Virus record (IMG/VR): IMGVR_UViG_3300009151_000331
Coordinates: 1-25,842 of that record
Reading direction: 5' to 3' (one strand)
Length of the DNA: 25,842 nucleotides
Source of the DNA: a virus
Below, piece by piece: positions 25,701 to 25,842 of the stretch. The position numbers and the translations under genes were made by a program. The notes beneath the pieces are model-generated. The model was not told where the DNA came from, searched no databases, and saw only the letters and a program-made list of their open reading frames with translations. The number at the start of each line of letters is the position of its first letter. Within the stretch, counting starts at the first letter, position 1.

Positions 25701-25842
25701 AATGAATTCAATGGTGTTACGTATGCAAGTACAGCAGGTTTCACCGGTTTTATTGCAGTTGGATTAGGGCAAGCCTCAGCTAGCGGAACAGTTGCACCTA
25801 CAAATTATGGAATAATTTATTCTAGTACTGACGGAATGTCAT
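10545..25842 (+). CDS. Giant multidomain baseplate/adhesin-type structural protein in the gp7 position, 3'-truncated by the window
   Basis: ATG at 10545, 27 nt after gp6, opens a frame with no stop up to the window end: 5099 complete codons plus one base. I translated it throughout and found Asn/Thr/Ser/Tyr-rich, beta-type protein with very few Cys and no membrane segment or signal peptide. T4 has gene 7 (1032 residues, wedge) at this place, and the start (LDFLPEIFKTTTNAQFL, ATLDQLV, GYIGSRF) is of a kind I recall from wedge/structural proteins of marine T4-like phages. In order: N-terminal wedge-type segment (1-60), cupredoxin-like segment (about 183-259), beta module M1 (about 606-682), fibre-type motifs (about 987-1265), aromatic block with WWETRYGPAPYTSDN (about 1350-1490), ChiC-like motif (1941-1971), SLIGYRPRDY block (about 2013-2110), propeller (2343-2986), WWGRVFPG block (about 3045-3200), NEVKPYH block (about 3420-3565), eight more beta modules (about 3768-4797), second ChiC-like motif (about 4808-4837) and Asp-box repeats (from about 4900). 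Probable role: wedge-anchored peripheral protein contacting the host surface. Function is inferred; the frame is directly seen. Confidence 0.85.
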   Translation, partial: MATRIRTLDFLPEIFKTTTNAQFLAATLDQLVAQPNTEKIQGYIGSRFGYGINANDYYVTEPTKIRTDYQLDPGVVFLKENDTTAKDFISYPGIIDALNLRGGITDNNSRLFSSQIYSWDSFTNLDKIINYNQYYWLPTGPERVTVQPSAVYTEATYVVESQPADYLITSESLADAEANPTLTLIRGGTYKFIVNQNTKFWIQGAPGITGFSPTQTNLQTRDVYGVTNNGASDGTITFNVPQKNALADYIFPGENTVGVVSTLPYSQVNGAYVNDIGGIDGITALDGLTLMFYNTGENDLGTETNFYQIALTGAANNPVIALTLGDAIPNEQKITALYGVEWINRLFYRNNTGYIQLEPYNSPILDTLYYQDDTISTRVGIIKLVENNSTNQINVITDILGKKQYTSPNGVVFTNGLKVIFQGNIFPDTYKNVEYYVEGVGTNIELLNVTNLVSPGLFASGEYTPWDTTAWDVGNYDSSLYVPVNSDYITIARNAINRNAWSRSNRWFHIDVINATAAYNNNPALITEFTTDSNKAKRPIIEFYPNLKLFDSGSVGKSPVDFFDTRTTDALTYVAGQTGYYPDVAGWTTYNAVIAPVTGAITNRTATTTYAVTNQILLSSTATLHINDTISFGGTVFGGIISGTTYYITTINGNLITISSIKGGSAFVLTTGSGTMTTSIYPYSTTITVPTSGVSGLFEVNQYITDTTELLPSVTLISNVSVAGSNTIITVTWYNQSIVNGTSVASVVTGDTPLDNYALFDGARIVFSADTTTNIRNKIYIARFSTTTYNGTPLITLFEAEDGLVLPDEQTAVYRGYNNIGKDFYFDGAYWYAGQQKITLNQPPKFDIFDENGVSFGDPLVYTSTSFTGTTLFRYGIGTGTDDIYLGFPIRYSSVNNIGDISFDVSLNLDTFNYVNGSTAITQNVNTGYVYNYDTRTNYVRQLGWQTAVSPSAQYQIFEFDWTALSPVYIFTCDVAPMSAAKTNWPTIQVYINNHYIPNTDYTVTTTDNTTIVNIPVIDAVETVVQILILSDQISNTAYYQIPDNLNNNPLNEDITTANIGDIRGQYQSIFYNNPNTTGKVFGPNNYRDLGNLVPWGNRIIQNSASLVLPGVFLRNQKHDLTDALLYNSRQYITFKNLLIDTVNNSSYSTMLTPAQMLDDAIIQMNASRNNEQPFFWSDMLPAKAPYITNTYSFANSLDTSIYPLSKIYNFATANYNSVLVYLTRNGKQTQLIKGVDYTISTTSTTLTVTTDLQPNDQITVNEYNQTYGSYAPNTPTKLGLFPATIPAVVLDTAYNPETYFIVGHDGSFTKLYGNYDPAIGKLIDFRDQVLLEYETRVYNNLKLSETVPAGSYEGVIIPGFFRDTDYSYDEFLQIYSESFLNWIGQNRIDYKTQFYNKNNQFSYNYVDSGNKINRQPIEQGYFRGLYLYYYDTSTPNQTPWEMLGISNKPSWWETRYGPAPYTSDNLVLWGDLSEGLVWNNGNSYIKPKYARPELLNIIPVDSNGDLVSPLISIVGAYDQNAFQRDWVVGDVGPAEFSYRRSSSWPFDLMRILAITKPADFFNLGVDVDNYKYNVEFNQYLVNNRDHLVISDIPIYGSGTPATSYINWIIDYEKQVGIDATTTITTLLDNLDVRLVYRLAGFSDKNLLKFYVEKGSANSNNSSLLIPDESYQVLLYENQPFDRIVYSGVIVQVTDRGYKVFGNSQTNAYFKVLAPKPNPAIETITVDTLTVKVATDFYDRTVTVPYGTEFYTVQQVSQFLVSYGEYLIQKGVIFDEIENGIPINWNQMIAEFLYWAQTGWDIGSITSINPAAKILSISKESSIVQPLTLQQFNFILNQNLYPISGTDMSVVRDGTAFSVTALNEGDTISYGQFNISNIEHGIVFNNLTLFNDVIYNLITGLRQNRIIVRGTKTAEWNGTVDAYGFILNQDNIQEWTREVKYTQGSIVKYKNRYWTAITIVQAKEIFDEQDWLQTSYDQIQKGLLPNSQTRSYESTLYYDVDRANLENDADLLSFSLIGYRPRDYMALADLTDITQVNVYKNMIKDKGTLNAASAFKGATLAQGGIDYELYENWAIKSGEFGGVLNNNFIQFKLNQTELTGNPSIVGLTNGVAIDGVQQEVPIYSVFNYGRPINNVDILPTIANTYPSELYPTAGYVNYDDVKMASYYYSGLSTAQNSVGTTIPITEFYVRDYAWLANYLSDWKVYTPASLGSVISAQNNLNGTVTIRFNQAHNLTTYQIFAVVNFDVAIDNYYIVAAVVDPYRVIINLSLDPNITSLTGQGVGFRMQNQRVATAPEIINLPLLDNEFNKLKVWVDTNNDGSWAVYRKSLNYQYSNEITELGSQTFGSAVAYTDTLGYLIGDSSAGTVNRYRYYSDTNSYNSIQTLTHGASFGSNISYVNDLFVISEPTGSPNVYIYQLINTTLVNTLQLYQTISAPVGVTTWGTSTSLSGDQNWLYISDIDNNYVYVYRKSALTKLYEYSTRITVAGLVSGDTFGYSIATDYYGDTVVVGTPYKDYDVNTQNYGYTYVFSRTVQNTVSRTSSQAFIPVVIPVAWTPTTVTQTATATDSTTDRITVSSSAGFNINDPVVFTGTLISAGAIAANTVYYVYDKPTSTTFRIALTRNAASYIQLSTGSGNMTVTVQTTPLFVSVNGTLLSDNTYAIIGSSLYVYSSQLPTINAGDLINISGSNFVLTQTLTNEETPRVGVEFGISVDVNRYANEILIGAPYELSDQNYEGAVHRYTNAGEKYGMIVGNTTCNITTPRTILINGFAVVLPIGNATAAATSINIVSIPNVYATTINGKLVISLVDSTIGIAGNKLSLSVVNTTTLSEIGITIYSQTQKIMCPHPAGRTQFGTVVKFDKSYTGSFIASAPVGARYSATTFDFTDDELDNDTVFDNNGTQWIDIFNNAGAVYMFDYLSAYNENIDNPGNFVYAQSTNSLDIEYGTQPNFGTALDFNSNHVTIGTPNFVPNTGYNGQAITYVSQSSTPDWAVYRSSAPVVDVNGIFNIQLFSALTNDTLENLDYIDPLQGKLLGAVAENIDVTSNNDPAGYNSPTSTQGGIIWASDKVGQLWFDTSNTRFMNYHQNDVTYNSQWWGRVFPGSDVAVYSWISSNVPPSQYTGPGVPYNIDNYSVGGVINAEGLIAPVYYFWARNTNIIFEKIGKTLSDTVLEYYIIQPQSTGITYFAPLLPSVYALYNAFAYFNANDTVLNIGYATGTNDDVPHNQYSLIRANYADDFLSGTPGSGAGYQYHGAVGIEQPIGLYNRMLDSMCGVDNAGGVVPDPLLPKAVQTGILSRPRQGFFYNRFGALKNYLQYANTVLAQFPIAEIRNPVFLTETGESFDTTGYWSYINWWATGYNNNTKASIQVPLYADLSTLEVSAGTIVKVIANGSGNGETYIYGADKLWTRIGLDNGTIEFSSVLWDYPSARLGFGDNFFDTTPFDSYPSTETRYIVRALNEEIYTNELLIFRNKSLILLFEYIQSETIESQNYLTWLNKTSFLDVSHTIRELVPIEVFRSDNQLFLEGYLNEVKPYHVVIKEFLFKYTRTDVFEGDITDFDLPAQWNANIGEFVTPQLVYSGGDSVYQYPPTSSIWNSNAYTEWYNNYGLSIGIFVDKTQSYIGQKDFQIGVLESYLSLNTVYCYVDNIYGFPVNGTITIGEEQIGYSGKDLLNNQLIGLSRGINGTAITTHLPGEYIFMDIPPVIILNTGRNYVNPPKITAYIDTTIYPEPRVPAQLAAIMSLGTVIGVEVINPGSGYAVLPKIVIDPAYILSIDSSQVNVLDNTININTAHDLQTGDVVIYTVGSDSTTIQGLVEGQAYYVNLLEITPSPVFALYTMYQEAIQNHNRIVFGTTGTGTQNFSIGAVGYCITNSMPIRENVVTLRFDRTTYNSQVIDWSPGGLYGSFYAGDLHNSNQISSSSIKLYGEYPSIDSILASAAGATFEILDAENQQSLTWSSRTRNTVQTYGSSYSTTAYRNAIRINPNSGGAAVAGDIGSTVGFYVGMPVKFVGSTIGTTLVDGTTYYVKSLVQLPNASSTSSLNLDIGYNYVITVLGTTNWNSVADTVGITYAVGDVIISKFTASGTGTAAILEDTGFTISNTVDVNGNPGAVFAQNTATIVTAGLTLYVGQLTNQAILTINYSGLRNAVATTATTNNVTVLLTPTGQNGTVGFYTTMPLFFVTNSQGNNKAFGNIIENKIYYVLTVIDLQTFTMSATNEVPVMFAVTATSSSNNSITCESTQGLTINEPIIFTGTTFGNIVAGTTYYVREKFTNGTSFSISTSVNGEAVVLTTTTGSCTLNSQDLAVPLINGSGSMTLNVNLPVSPGQITGQQFTLYQTSQQYSGLSGTISNLLTRSISATLATVNRICISTFSGGLTNIYNGLKFNVAKDIGGLTTTGGPYTVTGTGTTALTVTATTVGTNWLTAPLSLNPNLTSVLYVGMPIYFSGTSIGGVSLNLVYYVYSIDSAPPANTGRFTISEDQLFGTVYNVTTDSGLMTLSGEGYITVGTSLLNSTQAATITDSSTPSAATITVTNGSAFPNGTSVVLSSTGTLPAPFNVYTTYYVANKVSNTFNLVYVVGGSTIKTTTAGSGTHYVLESQVSMVQEVVTDPNFDVSYILGGYRIVITSAGQGYAIDNTVTIAGSSIGGTSPANDLTLTALTIDTIGGITSAICVGTPAGTVEKYYLEVISSNQVAVYSNPELTAPVSGQNFAYSGITSTTATQTVSSSDRITVTSSTIFNVNEPVVFTGTVFGNIELGLTYYIYDKPTSTTVRISTLPALLSSLVQLTNATGSMTMASSGDYALLPEPFYFSPSIVKFNNRVYQCVVSNNDNEFIIGKWELLSSDNRHLNALDRIIGYYQPTVNMPGKDLTQLVSGITYPNSTYLGNAFAPADEYTLNTILTDQTFYPTGLNGQSITFKGSTYFIASNSSDYSSINTSTVSNWTINKLSNTPINITSIIYTGGTNGKFILSSNNKATPILVSVDGINWAATALYNSNDPILLDSSGVTLNCVTYSSIAEVTVAVGSSIITSLTQPNDNVPYLWDETFTFTNGFTNEFNGVTYASTAGFTGFIAVGLGQASASGTVAPTNYGIIYSSTDGMS
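11091..11320 (+). other. Cupredoxin-like segment without metal ligands
   Basis: Residues about 183-259 read IRGGTYKFIVNQNTKFWIQG, then DVYGVTNNGASDGTITFNVP. This matches the recurrent R-G-x-T-Y-x-F-x-V ... F-W-I ... G-V-T-N-N-G ... G-T-I-T-F-x-V-P pattern of plastocyanin-like modules in marine phage and bacterial proteins. The His of the usual GHPFWI position is replaced (NTKFWI) and no Cys-x-x-His follows, so copper binding is unlikely; a structural beta-sandwich is inferred. Confidence 0.45.
12360..12590 (+). repeat. YY[VI] beta module, copy M1
   Basis: Residues about 606-682, with FGGTVFGGIISGTTYYIT, then LITISSIKGGSAFVL and TTGSGTMT. It shows the full pattern of the family: a preceding strand, a G-T-x-F-G-x-I turn, T-Y-Y-I, a strand with I-S-S, and a closing G-S-G-T-M-T. 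It lies about 5.6 kb before the next copy. Confidence 0.65.
13503..14345 (+). repeat. Two fibre-type NG..L..G.DYT motifs
   Basis: The first (13512-13640) reads VYINNHYIPNTDYTVT followed by a strand and VETVVQILILS. The second (14205-14340) reads VYLTRNGKQTQLIKGVDYT, then LTVTTDLQPNDQITVNEY. A third copy lies inside the propeller at 18483-18605 (VSVNGTLLSDNTYAI, then INAGDLINIS). This N-G-x-x-L-x-x-x-x-D-Y-T ... L-x-x-x-D-x-I-x-V pattern is common in phage tail-fibre and neck-whisker proteins. Confidence 0.5.
14580..15025 (+). other. Aromatic conserved-looking block in the giant protein
   Basis: Residues about 1346-1493 contain IIPGFFRDTDYSYDEFLQIY, FLNWIGQNRIDYKTQFY, YFRGLYLYYYDTSTPNQTPW, and WWETRYGPAPYTSDNLVLW. 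The high density of Trp and Tyr, and Gly/Pro turns, suggest a folded structural core that I recall from giant structural proteins of marine phages, without an assigned function. Confidence 0.4.
16365..16457 (+). repeat. ChiC-like carbohydrate-binding motif, copy 1
   Basis: Residues 1941-1971: YTQGSIVKYKNRYWTA, then a 10-residue spacer and FDEQDW. The pattern Y-x-x-G-x-x-V-x-Y-x-N-x-x-Y/W-x-A ... F-x-x-x-x-W is typical of CBM5/12 (ChiC-like) folds that bind chitin-type or other polysaccharides. Copy 2 is at 24966-25055. Whether sugar is bound cannot be told. Confidence 0.4.
16560..16875 (+). other. RPRDY / GGVLNNNFIQF block
   Basis: Residues about 2006-2110 carry SLIGYRPRDYMALADLTD, ITQVNVYKNMIKDKGTL, LYENWAIKSGEFGGVLNNN and LTGNPSIVGLTNG. 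It directly follows the first ChiC-like motif, and near the C-terminal end of the visible protein a ChiC-like motif is again followed by a comparable block (LNALDRIIGYYQP, MPGKDLTQLV), suggesting a duplicated pair. Confidence 0.4.
17571..19500 (+). other. Probable seven-bladed FG-GAP-like beta-propeller with inserted modules
   Basis: Seven blade-like segments share F/W-G-x-x-x ... hydrophobic strand ... G-x-P/S ... Y/V-x-V/I-Y: TFGSAVAYTDTLGYLIGD (17574), SFGSNISYVNDLFVISEP (17712), TWGTSTSL with NWLYISDIDNNYVYVY (about 17865), TFGYSIATDYYGDTVVVGTP (18024), EFGISVDVNRYANEILIGAP (18663), QFGTVVKFDKSYTGSFIASA (19104) and NFGTALDFNSNHVTIGTPNF (19392). Between blades 4 and 5 sit a YY[VI] module and a fibre-type motif, and about 300 nt of beta-type insertion separates blades 5 and 6. 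The pattern resembles integrin-alpha-type FG-GAP propellers; no clear DxDxDG calcium loop is seen. Confidence 0.6.
18207..18475 (+). repeat. YY[VI] beta module, copy M2, inserted in the propeller
   Basis: Residues about 2555-2644: DRITVSSSAGFNINDPVVF, TGT, then NTVYYVYDKPTSTTFRI and STGSGNMTVT. It shares RITV(S/T)SS, N(D/E)PVVFTGT, YDKPTSTT and G-S-x-M-T with M9, about 6.4 kb downstream. Confidence 0.7.
19680..20130 (+). other. WWGRVFPG / YFWARN block
   Basis: Residues about 3046-3195 contain GGIIWASDKVGQLWFDTS, QWWGRVFPGSDVAVYSW, PPSQYTGPGVPYN, APVYYFWARN and YYIIQPQSTGITYFAPL. It follows the propeller directly. I recall comparable W/Y/P-rich blocks in giant structural proteins of marine phages, but cannot name a function. 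Confidence 0.35.
20800..21240 (+). other. NEVKPYH conserved-looking block
   Basis: Residues about 3420-3566 carry RLGFGDNFFDTTPFDSYPST, ETRYIVRALNEEIYTNELLI, KTSFLDVSHTIRELVP, GYLNEVKPYHVVIKEFLFKY and DFDLPAQW. This helical-looking stretch is unlike the surrounding beta modules and looks like a folded structural domain, perhaps a second docking site. No family named. Confidence 0.35.
21474..21645 (+). other. GFP..GTI.IG.E.I.Y.G beta motif
   Basis: Residues about 3644-3700 read YGFPVNGTITIGEEQIGYSG then LIGLSRGINGTAITTHLPGE. I recall the combination G-F-P-x-x-G-T-I-x-I-G-x-E-x-I ... G-L-x-R-G-x-x-G-T ... H-x-x-G as a recurrent beta module in phage tail proteins. Confidence 0.4.
21651..21850 (+). 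repeat. Two G-x-x-Y-x-x-x-P-x-I motifs
   Basis: VIILNTGRNYVNPPKITAY (from 21651) and VEVINPGSGYAVLPKIVID (from 21789) follow the same pattern. A third, diverged copy is IVITSAGQGYAIDNTVTIAG (near 24408). These G-S-G-Y-x-x-x-P-x-I turns occur in beta-rich tail proteins. Confidence 0.5.
21846..22135 (+). repeat. YY[VI] beta module, copy M3
   Basis: Residues about 3768-3864, including HDLQTGDVVIYTVGSDST, LVEGQAYYVN and GTTGTGTQNFSIG. The T-G-D-V-V-I-Y and G-T-G-x-x-F ends match the same module type known from bacterial repetitive adhesins; it is one of the more diverged copies. Confidence 0.55.
22467..22680 (+). repeat. YY[VI] beta module, copy M4
   Basis: Residues about 3975-4045: YVGMPVKFVGSTIGTTLV, DGTTYYVKSLVQLPNASS. 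The V-G-M-P-V-x-F-x-G-S/T pattern returns in M7 (YVGMPIYFSGTSIGG), so M4 and M7 are the closer pair. Confidence 0.6.
22980..23200 (+). repeat. YY[VI] beta module, copy M5
   Basis: Residues about 4146-4219: AVATTATTNNVTVLLTPTG, then MPLFFVTNS, AFGNIIENKIYYVLTV and FTMSATNEV. The FGNI turn is shared with M6 and M9. Confidence 0.55.
23211..23450 (+). repeat. YY[VI] beta module, copy M6
   Basis: Residues about 4223-4302: NEPIIFTGTTFGNIVAGTTY, YYVREKFTNGTSFSIS and TTTTGSCTL. It is a near-consensus copy and starts within about 15 nt of the end of M5. Confidence 0.65.
23757..24050 (+). repeat. YY[VI] beta module, copy M7
   Basis: Residues about 4405-4502: ALTVTATTVGTNW, YVGMPIYFSGTSIGG, NLVYYVYSIDSAPP and RFTISEDQLFG. 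It is longer than the consensus because of an insertion before the G-M-P strand. Confidence 0.55.
24085..24320 (+). repeat. YY[VI] beta module, copy M8
   Basis: Residues about 4514-4592: AATITVTNGSAFPNGTSVVL, then YTTYYVANKVSNTFNLVYVV and TAGSGTHYV. The G-S-G-T-H-Y-V end repeats the closing motif of M1 and M2. Confidence 0.6.
24690..24935 (+). repeat. YY[VI] beta module, copy M9
   Basis: Residues about 4716-4797: DRITVTSSTIFNVNEPVVF, TGTVFGNIELGLTYYI, YDKPTSTTVRIS and GSMTMAS. Closest to M2 over its first half; the eight residues YDKPTSTT (24828-24851) are identical, yet five of the eight codons differ. Confidence 0.7.
24966..25055 (+). repeat. ChiC-like carbohydrate-binding motif, copy 2
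   Basis: Residues about 4808-4837: YFSPSIVKFNNRVYQCVVS, then F and KWELL. The core I-V-K-[YF]-x-N-R-x-[YW] is shared with copy 1 (SIVKYKNRYW). A block with LNALDRIIGYYQP and MPGKDLTQLV follows. Confidence 0.4.
25250..25842 (+). repeat. Asp-box (S-x-D-G-x-x-W) repeat region, runs off the window
   Basis: Residues from about 4903 on. Two blades show an Asp-box: ILVSVDGINW (25473-25502) and GIIYSSTDGMS (25809-25841), the latter cut just where W is expected (next base is T). Both follow a strand of the type F-I-x-S / F-I-A-V-G (GKFILSSN; GFIAVGLGQ). Asp-box repeats form beta-propellers and often carry sugar-binding loops. Sialidase catalytic residues cannot be claimed from this part. Confidence 0.6.

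Noticed and set aside
10545-25842. Secreted bacterial adhesin or polyketide/peptide synthase gene
   Set aside because: No signal peptide, no autotransporter or type I secretion features in the visible part, no synthase motifs; it follows directly on gp25 and gp6 in a phage baseplate operon.
1-25842. Alternative genetic code (stop-codon recoding) as cause of the giant frame
   Set aside because: The neighbouring genes end with TAA and TAG at sensible places, and the giant frame contains no in-frame TAA, TAG or TGA to be read through.
25250-25842. Sialidase enzyme
   Set aside because: Asp-boxes alone do not show enzyme activity; catalytic Arg, Tyr and Glu residues cannot be identified in the visible part.
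1-25842. tRNA genes, insertion sequences, integrase or attachment sites
   Set aside because: Nothing of this kind is visible; the coding sequence is almost continuous and no cloverleaf, transposase or terminal inverted repeats were seen.

Overview
This window is part of the structural (baseplate) module of a T4-like contractile-tailed phage with AT-rich DNA. Every gene lies on the + strand, is tightly packed (gaps of 22, 17, 51 and 27 nt) and uses the standard code (TAA, TAA, TAG, TAA stops). The order is a 5'-truncated hub-type protein, a gp5-type central spike, gp25, gp6, then one enormous open reading frame. gp25 and gp6 are recognisable from their sequence, and gp5 from its OB-fold, GH-x-I-x-M-x-DDG and octad beta-helix signatures. 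In T4 itself gene 25 does not lie between 5 and 6; the order here resembles marine and cyanophage T4-like genomes, as far as I recall. The host cannot be read from the window. AT-rich T4-type late-promoter boxes (TATAAATA and near matches) just before several starts support a phage with gp55-type late transcription.

Region by region: 1-2570 is the hub-type baseplate protein (855 residues visible). 2593-6624 is a 1343-residue spike with an N-terminal OB-fold and octad beta-helix, no lysozyme domain, and a roughly 900-residue Ala/Gly/Ser/Thr-rich tail carrying tandem repeats and a C-terminal coiled coil. 6642-7091 is gp25. 7143-10517 is an enlarged gp6 (1124 residues against 660 in T4). No stretch above 51 nt lacks a gene.

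10545-25842 is a single frame without a stop that leaves the window: 5099 codons visible, 59% of the window. It sits where T4 has gene 7 and is the main discovery here. Reading it through shows a mosaic: an N-terminal wedge-type segment, a degenerate cupredoxin-like segment, fibre-type NG..DYT motifs, several conserved aromatic-rich blocks, a probable seven-bladed FG-GAP-like beta-propeller interrupted by inserted beta modules, nine copies of a beta module centred on a YY[VI] motif, two ChiC-like carbohydrate-binding motifs, and Asp-box (S-x-D-G-x-x-W) repeats at the visible end.

Together the genes would build the hub and wedges: the spike sits on the hub, gp25 and gp6 form the wedge core that closes the baseplate, and the giant protein is probably a wedge-anchored protein that radiates outward and carries many adhesin-like modules. 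That last function is inference from position and modules.
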